In this document: positions 48,051-56,926 of the stretch, piece by piece | Numbering within the stretch: position 1 is the first letter of the stretch | How the letters are laid out: each line of letters begins with the position of its first letter | NCBI RefSeq assembly: GCF_900107845.1 | Contig: NZ_FNRM01000001.1 | Location: 227,747-291,746 of the forward strand | DNA from: Alkalimonas amylolytica | Lineage (GTDB): Bacteria > Pseudomonadota > Gammaproteobacteria > Enterobacterales > Alteromonadaceae | Direction of reading: 5' to 3' | Length of the DNA: 64,000 nt | Program-made: the position numbers and the translations under genes | Notes under the pieces: generated by a model | Seen by the model: only the letters and a program-made list of their open reading frames with translations | Database searches by the model: none | What the model was told of the DNA's origin: nothing

Positions 48051-50100
48051 TCAATTTAGGTGCATCGAGCGGCTTTATTACCACATCATTCATGCCAGCT
48101 TGTTTGAACAAAGCAATTTCATCCGGTAATGCATGGGCGGTAAAAGCGAGGATAGGCACCTGCTGGTAATTCGCTAATTGCCGAAGTTGTCGGGTTACCT
48201 CTACTCCGGAAAGATCGGGCAACTGAATGTCCATCAAAATTAAATCGAATACTTGTTGCTGACATAACTCCAATGCTTGCAGCCCTGTCATAGCCGCAGT
48301 AAGTTGCAGCGGAAAGCTAGCCAGCATTGCCTGAATAAACGCTTGATTGGTTTCATTGTCATCGACCACCAGTAATCGCACCGCAGCAGGCGAATACGCC
48401 TCAAGCTGCTGCAAAGCAGTGGCTAATTCTGATGCCGTCTGTGGCAAAGGCAACACCGGTGATGAAGCGAAAGGCTGCCAGCTATCCAGTTGACTGGCCG
48501 TTGACAGAGCAAGACAGCCTGGCCTTGCTAATAGACTTTGGTAGCCATGGGCCTCCTGATGCTGTGGCTCAGGCAACACTACCAGCAGCGGCTCGGTGGG
48601 CTCAGATTGTGCAGCCTGCCATTCGCCAAGGCTGTGGTGATGCTGTAGTTGATGGCAAACCAGCTTCAGGCTTTGCAACTGAGCAGGGGATATCAGCTTA
48701 GGTTCAGCCAGCAGATGAACTTTAGCAATCTGACTGGGTGGCGCACAGGGCTCATAGCGGCAGGGGATACAAAGCTCAATCGAGCTACCTAACTCATCAA
48801 GACACGAGGCCGTCACCTGAGCAGATAACTGCTTACAACCAAAGCTAAATAGCTGAATATCAAGTGCCAGTTCCCTGGCAGGTAGTTCAGTTGCCATCTC
48901 CAGTTGCTGGCATACATCAGCCGGTAAGGACTCTCCTTTCAGTAACAACAGAAAGTGCAATTCCTGCTTTGCAACCGCCAGCCGCCATTGCAAACTCAAC
49001 TGGCTATGGCAACTGTGCTGTGCAGCCAAACGTAACAATGCCCGACAACACAGCGCCAGGCTATCGGCTGCCAGATGCAGCTGATATTCACTTGCCAGAT
49101 TGTCCTCTTCCAACAACAACGTCTGCTCAGGCTTTATAAGCTGACGCCATTGTTCAGCTTGCTGTGCCAGCCAGTCGGGCAAATAGCTCACCTGTACAGC
49201 CACAGAACCCTGCCGTGTATAGAGTACATCTTGCAGCAAGGAAGACTGCCAGGGTTGCGCTGTCTGCACCAGCAAGCGTAACAGCTGGTTGGTTTCTTGC
49301 TCTGTCTGGGCTTGCTGCTGGCTCAGTTGCTGCATGACCTGCTGCGCTTGCTGTTGTTGTTGCTGCAAGGCTACTCTGGATTGTTCGATGCCCTCCAGCT
49401 GCCTGGCGAGCTCCTCCCCTTGCTGTGCGTGAGCTTGTTGTTTCTGCTTCATCCGCTCTGTGAGCTGATTGAACAACCCAGTCATTGGATGCTGTTGCGT
49501 CAATGGCACGTCAGGCTCGCCTTCAAGCCAACATATCATTGCCTGCTTCAGCTCTTGATAGCTTTGCTCTAACAGCAGGCGCTGCCGGTTCGAGCGTCGC
49601 CAAAGCCACAGCAACAGCAAGCAAGGCAAACAGAGCCAGATAGCAAGCTGCCATAACCAAAGGGCCCAGGGGAATGGTGGATTGCCTGCTTCCAGCAGCA
49701 AATACCCCCTTACCTGCTGATCGAGCAATAAAGGCTGGCTGGAAAGGATCCGGCCGTGGTGCAACCACAGAATTTGGTGCTGGTCGGCAAACCAATCTTG
49801 CTCCGGCTGCTGCAATAAAGTACTTAGCCCAGTGGAGCTGATCACGTCTTTATTTGCATCCAGCAAAGTGATGGACAAAACAGGAAAACCAGCATGATGT
49901 TGTGCCGTGGAGTAGAAGGCATTGATATCCTGCTCGGTATCATCCAGCAGCAGCAAAGTCGTTGCTTTCACCAACAACTGATTCATCATCGCTAGTTGCT
50001 GCTGAAAATCTTGACGTACCTGATGATGCACCTGATAAAACGTCAAAAAGGTGGTAAACATCAGCACCGACAGCATTCCAATACCAAGCAATCGATTCAT
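48004..50100 (-). CDS. Degenerate hybrid histidine kinase-like protein with C-terminal receiver
   Basis: This 698-residue membrane protein has membrane helices at ~5-22 and ~145-167 enclosing a ~120-residue periplasmic sensor. A HAMP-like linker and a long Gln-rich coiled coil (~195-275) follow. The central region has no recognisable H-box histidine and only a degenerate ATPase fold. The C-terminal receiver (~575-690) is intact: VVDDNETN, LMDIQLPDLSG and the K of VIKPLD. This suggests a phospho-relay receiver fed by another kinase, or a BarA-like sensor that lost kinase activity. Its end overlaps the TIGR03899-like gene. Confidence 0.78.
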   Translation of the reverse strand: MNRLLGIGMLSVLMFTTFLTFYQVHHQVRQDFQQQLAMMNQLLVKATTLLLLDDTEQDINAFYSTAQHHAGFPVLSITLLDANKDVISSTGLSTLLQQPEQDWFADQHQILWLHHGRILSSQPLLLDQQVRGYLLLEAGNPPFPWALWLWQLAIWLCLPCLLLLWLWRRSNRQRLLLEQSYQELKQAMICWLEGEPDVPLTQQHPMTGLFNQLTERMKQKQQAHAQQGEELARQLEGIEQSRVALQQQQQQAQQVMQQLSQQQAQTEQETNQLLRLLVQTAQPWQSSLLQDVLYTRQGSVAVQVSYLPDWLAQQAEQWRQLIKPEQTLLLEEDNLASEYQLHLAADSLALCCRALLRLAAQHSCHSQLSLQWRLAVAKQELHFLLLLKGESLPADVCQQLEMATELPARELALDIQLFSFGCKQLSAQVTASCLDELGSSIELCIPCRYEPCAPPSQIAKVHLLAEPKLISPAQLQSLKLVCHQLQHHHSLGEWQAAQSEPTEPLLVVLPEPQHQEAHGYQSLLARPGCLALSTASQLDSWQPFASSPVLPLPQTASELATALQQLEAYSPAAVRLLVVDDNETNQAFIQAMLASFPLQLTAAMTGLQALELCQQQVFDLILMDIQLPDLSGVEVTRQLRQLANYQQVPILAFTAHALPDEIALFKQAGMNDVVIKPLDAPKLTNLMKWCRPRPPGSG

Positions 50101-50140
50101 CGAAGCATCCCCACAAGCAGCATAACAGTGGCCGCTACAC

Positions 50141-50890
50141 TCAGAAGCTCAGTTCTAGCCCTAAAAAGACGCCGGAGTAATCCATGGTGCTGGATAGCCC
50201 TTGCAAATTGTCGAGCTCCAGTTTGCTGTCACGATAACCAAGCCGCAAGGCTCCATCCATCATCATGGTATCCATAAACTGAAAAGCGAAGCCCGCCGAT
50301 ACATCGTGCGCCTGATGCCGGCCTGGCGTAACCCCACTGGCCTGTGCAAAGAATTGCCAGCTAGTACCAACCAGGTTCAGCCGTGTCGCAGCATACAACA
50401 TCGGAATACTGCCTTTAACACTCTGCTCACTTCGAAGTGCGGTCTGATTGCTAACTTCCGCAGTTCCATCAATGCGCTTGACCATGGCACCAAAATCCAG
50501 CTCAAACAAATTGTTATCGAGTAATTCGTAGTAAAGCACCAGATCAAGGTGCGACAGGTCTAGTTTGGAACTTAGCTGGGAGCCAATCGGGAAACTTTGT
50601 CCGGCCAGCGCGAAGGTTTGCGCTAGCTCAGCCCGCCCCAGATGCTTCAGGCTCTGGTAACGTACAGCCAGGTTTGGCAGTAATGGTATCGGATGCTCCA
50701 GAGCCAATCCCAAGCTCAGCTGATTCTTACTGCTAAAATTTTGAGGCAGGCTGCTCCCGGTCTGGCCAAAAGCACCATCTGCGCTGGCTTGCCAGCTATC
50801 CAACTGCACTTTTACAGCAAGAAAATCTGCCTGAACCGGAGTGCTTAACAGCAAAGGCAAGGCTAAGAAAACAGCAAATTTAGCTTTCAT
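50141..50890 (-). CDS. Outer-membrane beta-barrel protein (TIGR04219-like)
   Basis: This 249-residue protein has a signal peptide cut after STPVQA (about residue 21). Alternating hydrophobic beta strands follow, ending with the C-terminal GLELSF typical of outer-membrane barrels. The start of the mature part (DFLAVKVQLDSWQASADGAFGQ) resembles the TIGR04219 outer-membrane family. It lies 11 bases downstream of the copper chaperone gene. The function is unknown. Confidence 0.8.
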   Translation of the reverse strand: MKAKFAVFLALPLLLSTPVQADFLAVKVQLDSWQASADGAFGQTGSSLPQNFSSKNQLSLGLALEHPIPLLPNLAVRYQSLKHLGRAELAQTFALAGQSFPIGSQLSSKLDLSHLDLVLYYELLDNNLFELDFGAMVKRIDGTAEVSNQTALRSEQSVKGSIPMLYAATRLNLVGTSWQFFAQASGVTPGRHQAHDVSAGFAFQFMDTMMMDGALRLGYRDSKLELDNLQGLSSTMDYSGVFLGLELSF

Positions 50891-50901
50891 AACACCTTCC
50901 T

Positions 50902-51345
50902 TTAACGCCTGGGCGGCATTACTAAACGGGCATCCAGCTGCAATTGGCTACCGTCATCAAATTGCAGTTGCAAGGGTACAGACTGATTCTCTTCCAGCGA
51001 CTGCTGCGGCTCAAACAACATCAAATGCAAACCACCGGGCTGAAGCGCTACTTTGCCAGACGCTGGAATATCAATTGCATCGACCTGCACCATCCGCATC
51101 ATGCCATCGACATGCGTATGCGTGTGCAGCTCAATCCGGGCAAAGGCATCCGATTGTACCGCGACCAGTTGGCGCATCTGCTCACTTGGGTTGCGCAAAG
51201 TCAGATAACCCGCAGTGACAGTCCGGCCAGGCATAGGCACACGCACCACCACCTCATCGGCTTCGATACTCACAGGTTGGACGGCGGCAACAGGGGGAAG
51301 GAAAAAAAGAAAACTGCCAAGCAGTAATAAGCCAAGTGCTTTCAT
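50902..51345 (-). CDS. PCu(A)C-type periplasmic copper chaperone
   Basis: This 147-residue protein has a signal peptide (to VAAV, ~residue 22). The copper-binding pattern of the PCu(A)C family follows: a histidine/methionine cluster HTHTHVDGMMRM near residue 73 and GGLHLMLFEP about 25 residues later. Members deliver Cu(I) to cytochrome oxidase or scavenge periplasmic copper. It shares a likely transcript with the outer-membrane protein gene downstream. Confidence 0.9.
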   Translation of the reverse strand: MKALGLLLLGSFLFFLPPVAAVQPVSIEADEVVVRVPMPGRTVTAGYLTLRNPSEQMRQLVAVQSDAFARIELHTHTHVDGMMRMVQVDAIDIPASGKVALQPGGLHLMLFEPQQSLEENQSVPLQLQFDDGSQLQLDARLVMPPRR

Positions 51346-51443
51346 AGAACCCTCTTTATGATGAAATACAGAGGACTACAGCATATCCTTTCTACTGTCA
51401 GGGTACTAGTCTTTGCCTTGGTACAGTGAAGAAAAAGTCAATC

Positions 51444-51476
51444 GGTTAAGCCCGTACTGCAATCATGGGCTTAACC
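51444..51476. terminator. 10-bp inverted repeat, possible terminator
   Basis: GGTTAAGCCC (51444-51453) and GGGCTTAACC (51467-51476) are perfect 10-base arms with a 13-base loop, lying ~100 bases after the small secreted gene on the minus strand. A T5 run follows 8 bases after the stem on that strand. It could be a terminator or an operator. Confidence 0.4.
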
Positions 51477-51574
51477 TTCCCGATTTGATAACAGCCAAGA
51501 GCATACAGCGACCAAAGGGATCATGCTCAATACTGGCGTCAATAACAACAGTAACAGTTGGTCGGCAAAAGGCA

Positions 51575-51826
51575 TTATTCAGCAGCCTCTTCTTTGCTTT
51601 GCTCAGTAGACAATTCAGCTGTTTCGGTAACTTTCGGTACCAACTGCTCCATCATTTGCTGCAGGTTTTCTTTCACGGAATTACGCAATTGCTCTTGCAG
51701 CTCGGCGGCTTGCTTTTGCAGTAAATCCGCCATAATCTGGCTGACAGAGACCTCATTCGCTTGCACAGGTGCAAAGGCAGTAGCGCAGAATACAACAGCA
51801 GCAGTTAGCATCATTTTGGTGTTCAT
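51575..51826 (-). CDS. Small secreted helical protein
   Basis: This 83-residue protein has a signal peptide with AxA-type cleavage (APVQA, ~residue 23). A mature amphipathic Gln/Glu-rich helix follows (VSQIMADLLQKQAAELQEQLRNSVKENLQQMMEQL) and then an acidic tail. AAGGAGAAC (51832-51840, minus strand) places a strong ribosome site before the ATG. I do not recognise the family. It may be a periplasmic stress or metal-related peptide, with no evidence beyond the secretion signal. Confidence 0.7.
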   Translation of the reverse strand: MNTKMMLTAAVVFCATAFAPVQANEVSVSQIMADLLQKQAAELQEQLRNSVKENLQQMMEQLVPKVTETAELSTEQSKEEAAE

Positions 51827-52044
51827 GGTCGTTCTCCTTGGTTGTTTGGTCTAAATGACAACCTAGGTAATTCAAGAGGCGTGCCAAGTTTTTAAACTAT
51901 TTTTTCCCTCTATAAATCAATAAGTTGAAACATGATTATAAATTCAGTAGTGAGCCTGAGGAGGCGAGCAGTTTCTTCAATAGCGAATTTAACCACTGAA
52001 TTGGTCAAATTCACTACTGGATGGGGGTTTGCGGAATGCCAGGC
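51827..52044. other. Gap between small secreted gene and dusA
   Basis: This AT-rich stretch has inverted elements CAGTAGTGA (51945-51953) and TCACTACTG (52011-52019), 57 bases apart. Their role is unclear. There is no coding frame of note. Confidence 0.4.
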
Positions 52045-53016
52045 TTAGTGGCGCACGTGAGTCAATGCGGATAACAGCAATTCAGGTCCTGATTCCGGCA
52101 AGTGGCCGCGCTCGGACAGGGTACGTCGCCACTGCCTTGCCCCTGGCACGCCTTGAAAAAGCCCCAGCATATGACGGGCAATCTGCCAGAAACGTGCACC
52201 CTGCTGCATTTGCCGCTCAATATAAGGGATCATCTGCTCTACCACCTCAAAAGGTGTTTTGGCAAAAGCAGCCTCGCCATAGAGCTGCTCATCAACCTGG
52301 CTTAACAACCAAGGATTGGTATAAACCTCACGGCCTACCATCACACCATCCAAATCGGTCAGTTGCTGCTGGCAGGCCTCGATGGTTTTCAGACCACCGT
52401 TTAATGAAAAGCTTAAATGCGGATAATCCCGCTTAAGCTGATGCACCCGTGGGTAATCGAGGGGTGGGATTTCGCGGTTTTCTTTTGGGCTTAAGCCCTT
52501 TAACCAGGCTTTACGGGCATGAATGATAAAGTGCTCACAACCGGCGGCAGCACACTGCTCGATTAAGGTGGTTAAAAACTCGTAGCTGTCTTGCTCGTCG
52601 ATGCCAATGCGGGTTTTTACCGTCACCGGAATATCGGCCTGTTGCCGCATTTCAGCGACGCAAGCAGCAACCAGCTCAGGCCGCGCCATCAAACAAGCGC
52701 CAAACATGCCATTTTGCACCCTATCCGACGGGCAGCCGACATTGATGTTCACCTCGTCGTAGCCGCGCTCAGCAGCGATTTTAGCGCAGTGTGCCATATC
52801 GGCAGGATCCGAACCGCCCAGCTGCAGTACCAGTGGGTGCTCTTCTTCGTTGTAGGCCAGGTAATCGCCCTTGCCATGAATAATAGCACCAGTAGTGACC
52901 ATCTCGGTGTAAAGCACCGCCCGCTGCGACAGCAAACGGTGGAAATAGCGGCAATGCCGATCAGTCCAATCCAACATCGGGGCAATGGAAAAGGTGTGGT
53001 TAATGGCGGCGGTCAA
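52045..53016 (-). CDS. dusA: tRNA-dihydrouridine(20/20a) synthase DusA
   Basis: This 323-residue FMN enzyme reduces uridine in the tRNA D-loop. The N-terminus [18 protein letters not shown] is typical of Dus[18 protein letters not shown] contains the catalytic cysteine, and the [16 protein letters not shown] segment is DusA-specific. NGGLKT and [11 protein letters not shown] complete the FMN and RNA-binding site. The gene is divergent from zur, as in E. coli. Confidence 0.95.
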   Translation of the reverse strand: MTAAINHTFSIAPMLDWTDRHCRYFHRLLSQRAVLYTEMVTTGAIIHGKGDYLAYNEEEHPLVLQLGGSDPADMAHCAKIAAERGYDEVNINVGCPSDRVQNGMFGACLMARPELVAACVAEMRQQADIPVTVKTRIGIDEQDSYEFLTTLIEQCAAAGCEHFIIHARKAWLKGLSPKENREIPPLDYPRVHQLKRDYPHLSFSLNGGLKTIEACQQQLTDLDGVMVGREVYTNPWLLSQVDEQLYGEAAFAKTPFEVVEQMIPYIERQMQQGARFWQIARHMLGLFQGVPGARQWRRTLSERGHLPESGPELLLSALTHVRH

Positions 53017-53151
53017 GGCAATCTCTCGGGCGACAACAAAACAGCTGGCTATTTTACCATTGAATGACTTGGTGCTAAAGCAGCTAAAATTGCCGGATGC
53101 AACTTTAGAGCACTATGTTAAACTGAATGGAGTGAAATACAGGAGCCTGCA

Positions 53152-53592
53152 ATGTCTGTTGAAGTTCTGGTCGATAAAGCCCGTTTAGTGTGCATGCAAA
53201 AAGGCAGTCGTTTTACCGCTATCCGTGAGAAGGTGTTCCGCCTGCTGGCAAAAACTGAGAGTGGCGTTGGTGCTTACGAGCTGCTGGAAGAGCTAAAGCA
53301 AACCGAGCCAGGTGCCAAACCTGCCACCATCTACCGGGCACTGGACTTCCTGACTGAGCAAGGCTTTATCCATAAAATCGAATCCAGCAATGCGTTTATG
53401 CTGTGTCAGCACTTTGATCATCAACACCCTGCGCAGCTGCTGATTTGCGAGCAGTGCGGTCATGTCACCGAGCTGCACTCGCATAGCCTGGATCACGCTT
53501 TTACGGAACAAGCTGCTAAAGAAGGCTTTAGTATCAGCCGACAAACCATTGAAGCCCATGGCATTTGCAATCGCTGCAAAGCGAACCATTAA
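53152..53592 (+). CDS. zur: Zinc uptake regulator Zur (Fur family)
   Basis: This 146-residue winged-helix regulator represses zinc uptake when zinc is plentiful. Fur-family features are FTAIREKVFRLLA, GAYELLEEL and PATIYRALDFL. The metal-binding part has HFDHQHPAQLLICEQCGH and CNRC, with two CxxC pairs for the structural zinc. Zur rather than Fur is suggested by length, the LCQHFDHQH pattern and the neighbouring dusA. GGAG-type spacing before ATG is adequate. No clear Zur box was found in the window. Confidence 0.9.
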   Translation: MSVEVLVDKARLVCMQKGSRFTAIREKVFRLLAKTESGVGAYELLEELKQTEPGAKPATIYRALDFLTEQGFIHKIESSNAFMLCQHFDHQHPAQLLICEQCGHVTELHSHSLDHAFTEQAAKEGFSISRQTIEAHGICNRCKANH

Positions 53593-53697
53593 GCTGATTT
53601 TGCCGTATCTGAAAACTTGTGTATTGGCTAAACTCTATTACGCTTAACCAATAACTTGTTGTCAATTATCAACATTAACCTGACAGGCCTAATTTTC

Positions 53698-54171
53698 ATG
53701 AACGTTGAATTCGTTAATCCATTTCTGTCGTCTCTGGTCAATGTGCTGGGCACCATGGCCAATACCAAGATCGTCCCTGGCCAGCCACGGCTGAAAAAAG
53801 ATGAGGTGGCGCGGGGTGATGTCTCCGGCCTAATCGGCATGGTGGGCAGTGAAACCAAGGGCTCCTTTTCCATTACCTTTGAAGAATCACTGGCGCTGGA
53901 AATTATGTTTCGCATGCTGGGCGAGCGGCCAGCAAAAATTAATGAAGAAGTCACCGATATGGTGGGTGAAATCACCAATATGGTGACAGGTGGCGCCAAG
54001 CGGATTCTGGGTGAGAAAGGCTATGAGTTCTCGATGGCCACCCCTGTGGTCGTCTCTGGCAAAGAGCACACCATTACCCATAAATGCGATGGCCCTAAAA
54101 TTCTGATGCCCTTTACCTCTGAGTTTGGCAAGGTGCATATTGAGGTTAGCTTTGACAATATGGGCGGTTAA
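53698..54171 (+). CDS. cheX: CheX-like chemotaxis phosphatase
   Basis: This 157-residue protein belongs to the CheX/CheC family, which dephosphorylates CheY-P. The conserved ExxN motif lies in DMVGEITNMVTGGAKRIL, preceded by GLIGMVGSETKGS. I chose ATG 53698 because the residues (MNVEFVNPFLSSLV) fit the family. The frame runs upstream to 53656 without support. It converges with alr and overlaps it by 4 bases. A chemoreceptor is nearby at 42.9 kb, but there is no che operon in the window. Confidence 0.85.
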   Translation: MNVEFVNPFLSSLVNVLGTMANTKIVPGQPRLKKDEVARGDVSGLIGMVGSETKGSFSITFEESLALEIMFRMLGERPAKINEEVTDMVGEITNMVTGGAKRILGEKGYEFSMATPVVVSGKEHTITHKCDGPKILMPFTSEFGKVHIEVSFDNMGG

Positions 54172-55250
54172 GCACCGCCCTCGTAGACAAAATCTACTCT
54201 GGGGGTAATGTTGCACAGCAGCTCATAGGGAATGGTCCCAACCAGGGTCGCAATCTCTTCCACCGGCAAGCCCTGCCCCCATAACACCACTTGTTCGCCT
54301 GGCCTGATGATGGCATCCCCAATCTCGACGGTGAGCATATCCATGGAAACCCGCCCAACAATCGGAAAGCGCCGGCCTTGCATCAGGACCGGGGTGCCAT
54401 TAGGAACATTGCGCGGATAGCCATCCCCATAACCAATTGCCACCACAGCCAAACGGGTTGTTTGCTGCGCCTGCCAGGCCGAGCCATAGCCAACAGTTTC
54501 TCCGGCGGCAATATCCCGCACTGCGATAACCCGGCTGCACAGCGTCATCACCGGCTGCAAGCCATGTTCAGAACCTTGCTTGCCAAGCAAAGGCGAAACA
54601 CCATACAGCATTAGGCCAGGTCGTACCCAGTGGCCATGGCTTTGCGGCCAGCCAAGCACGGCAGCAGAGTTGGCTAAGGAAACCTCCCCGGCAAGACCTT
54701 GCGACCAGGTACTAAAGCGTTGCAGTTGCTCGATGGTATCCGGGCATTTTAGATCGTCCGCGCAGGCAAAGTGCGACATCAACCGAATGCCAGGTAAGCA
54801 GTTCGGGCTTTGCGACAAGGACTGCCAGGCGGCCTGGTAGTGCTCTGGCGGCAAACCAAGCCGGTGCATGCCGGTGTCCATTTTCAGCCACACCCGGATC
54901 GGTGCATCCAGTTCGGCGGCCAGGATAGCATCGATTTGTTCTTGTTGATGCACCACCACCTGCAAATTGCTGGCAACGATTTGTGGCAGCTCGTCGGCAT
55001 CAAAAAAACCTTCCAGCAAGACGATGGGCTTCACAATTCCGCCAGCACGCAGTGCCAGTGCTTCGTCCAGTCGGGCTACGCCAAAGGCATCGGCTTGTTG
55101 CAACTGCTCAGCAACTTGCAGCATGCCATGACCATAGGCATTGGCTTTGAGCACCGCCAGCACCTTAGCCCCAGGTACAACCTCGCGCACCCGCGCCAAG
55201 TTGTGTTTTAGTGCTCCTACATCAATCCGCGCTACCGGTTTACGCAGCAT
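54168..55250 (-). CDS. alr: Alanine racemase
   Basis: This 360-residue PLP enzyme makes D-alanine for peptidoglycan. The N-terminal signature VLAVLKANAYGHG holds the PLP lysine near residue 35. The catalytic tyrosine region GYGSAWQAQ follows, and the C-terminal VSMDMLTVEIG. Its start is 2 bases after the dnaB stop, so dnaB-alr are coupled, a widely conserved arrangement. Confidence 0.96.
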   Translation of the reverse strand: MLRKPVARIDVGALKHNLARVREVVPGAKVLAVLKANAYGHGMLQVAEQLQQADAFGVARLDEALALRAGGIVKPIVLLEGFFDADELPQIVASNLQVVVHQQEQIDAILAAELDAPIRVWLKMDTGMHRLGLPPEHYQAAWQSLSQSPNCLPGIRLMSHFACADDLKCPDTIEQLQRFSTWSQGLAGEVSLANSAAVLGWPQSHGHWVRPGLMLYGVSPLLGKQGSEHGLQPVMTLCSRVIAVRDIAAGETVGYGSAWQAQQTTRLAVVAIGYGDGYPRNVPNGTPVLMQGRRFPIVGRVSMDMLTVEIGDAIIRPGEQVVLWGQGLPVEEIATLVGTIPYELLCNITPRVDFVYEGGA

Positions 55251-55252
55251 GC

Positions 55253-56635
55253 TTAATCCTCGTCGAAACGGTAGGTGCCGGCATAATTGTCAAAGCGCGA
55301 GTACTGACCATGGAAGGTCAGTCGGACCCGGCCTATCGGGCCATTCCGCTGCTTACCAATGATGATTTCAGCCGAACCTTTGTCAGCACTGTCGTCGTTG
55401 TAGACCTCATCGCGGTAGATAAACATAATTAAATCAGCATCCTGCTCGATGGAGCCGGATTCGCGTAAGTCCGAGTTCACCGGTCGCTTATCCGCCCGTT
55501 GTTCCAGACTACGGTTTAGCTGCGACAGCGCCACTACTGGTACCTTCAGCTCTTTGGCCAGTGCTTTTAATGAGCGGGAGATCTCGGCAATCTCCAGGGT
55601 TCGGTTTTCACTCATGCCTGGTACGGTCATCAGCTGCAGGTAGTCGACCATGATCATACTAAGACCACCATGCTCACGTGCTACCCGCCGTGCCCGGGAG
55701 CGCACCTCGGTCGGTGTCAGGCCGGACGCATCGTCGATGTACATCTTGCCTTTGGTGTTGAGCAGCTCAATGGCGGAGGACAGCCTCGCCCAATCCTCGT
55801 CTTCCAACTGGCCGGTTCGGATCCGGGTTTGATCGATACGGCCAATGGAGGCCAGCATCCGCATCATGATTTGCTCGGAAGGCATCTCCAGGCTGAAAAT
55901 AAGCACCGGTTTATCGCTGGTGATAGCGGCATGCTCGCACAGGTTCATGGCAAAGGTGGTTTTACCCATGGATGGCCGTGCAGCAACGATAATCAAATCC
56001 GAGGGCTGCAGACCACTGGTCATTTTGTCCAGGTCGACATAGCCGGTGGAGACCCCGGTCACGCCATTGTGGGGCTTGCTGAACAGCTCATCAATTTTTT
56101 CAATAGTCTTGCTGAGGATGTCATGAATGGGCTCTGGCCCTTCGTTGGCATTGGCCCGCTGCTCCGCTATTTTAAACACCCGGGTTTCGGCAAAATCCAG
56201 CAACTCGGCACTGGTGCGGCCTTGGGGATCATAGCCGGCATCGGCAATATCGTGCGCCACACCTATCATGTCACGGATCACCGCCCGTTCGCGCACAATG
56301 TCGGCATAAGCCAGGATATTGGCGGCACTGGGCGTGTTTTTGGCGATTTCGCCAAGGTATGCAAAGCCACCTACGTCATCCAGCTTCTGGTTTTGCTCCA
56401 GAGCCTGCGATACGGTGATCAAATCCATTGGTTGGTTTTGTTCGGCAAGCTTGGTGAGGGCATTAAAAATCAGCCGGTGCGCCCGCAGGTAAAAATCCTG
56501 CTCCACCACTTTTTCCGCTACCCGATCCCAGGCTTCATTGTCCAACATCAAACCACCTAATACCGACTGCTCGGCTTCGATGGAATGGGGTGGCATTTTT
56601 ACCGCAGCAACCTGCTTATCTTTTTGCTTTTGCAT
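55253..56635 (-). CDS. dnaB: Replicative DNA helicase DnaB
   Basis: This 460-residue hexameric helicase unwinds DNA at the replication fork. The N-terminal domain begins PPHSIEAEQSVLGGLMLDN. A linker and the RecA-like motor follow: Walker A ARPSMGKTTFA, DYLQLM, SQLNRSLEQRADKRP, and ESGSIEQDADLIMFIYRDEVY. Length is near E. coli DnaB (471). No intein is present. An inverted repeat covers the ribosome-site region (56637-56725). The gene borders the accessory island on its upstream side. Confidence 0.97.
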   Translation of the reverse strand: MQKQKDKQVAAVKMPPHSIEAEQSVLGGLMLDNEAWDRVAEKVVEQDFYLRAHRLIFNALTKLAEQNQPMDLITVSQALEQNQKLDDVGGFAYLGEIAKNTPSAANILAYADIVRERAVIRDMIGVAHDIADAGYDPQGRTSAELLDFAETRVFKIAEQRANANEGPEPIHDILSKTIEKIDELFSKPHNGVTGVSTGYVDLDKMTSGLQPSDLIIVAARPSMGKTTFAMNLCEHAAITSDKPVLIFSLEMPSEQIMMRMLASIGRIDQTRIRTGQLEDEDWARLSSAIELLNTKGKMYIDDASGLTPTEVRSRARRVAREHGGLSMIMVDYLQLMTVPGMSENRTLEIAEISRSLKALAKELKVPVVALSQLNRSLEQRADKRPVNSDLRESGSIEQDADLIMFIYRDEVYNDDSADKGSAEIIIGKQRNGPIGRVRLTFHGQYSRFDNYAGTYRFDED

Positions 56636-56636
56636 A

Positions 56637-56725
56637 ATTCCAAAATACGATGAAGTGACCCCGCCATCCTACCCTGACCTTAGAGGAATAAAAAGTAGAG
56701 ACATAAGAATTATGTATTTTGGAAT
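56637..56725 (-). repeat. 12-bp inverted repeat covering dnaB ribosome-site region
   Basis: ATTCCAAAATAC (56637-56648) and GTATTTTGGAAT (56714-56725) are perfect inverted copies 65 bases apart, upstream of dnaB. In the dnaB transcript the near arm covers the weak GGA element next to the ATG, so a hairpin could hide the start site. Confidence 0.5.
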
Positions 56726-56926
56726 GCGCAACCTATCTGAGGCATTCCACAAATGAGCTAGTTAAAACAGAAAGTTAGGCGAGAAGGTAACATTCATGCC
56801 CGTTCCCGATCTGATTGCTCGCCAAAACTAAACAAAGCCACTAACAAATCCGCCTCCGAATTTACCGGTGTGATTCACACATTTATTTACAAACAACAAA
56901 CACACATTAGTATTTTAACATAAATC

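Noticed and set aside
56636-56926. Search for a duplicated tRNA-Leu 3' end as the other attachment site
   Set aside because: No match to the last ~20 bases of the tRNA was found by eye in the gap next to dnaB.
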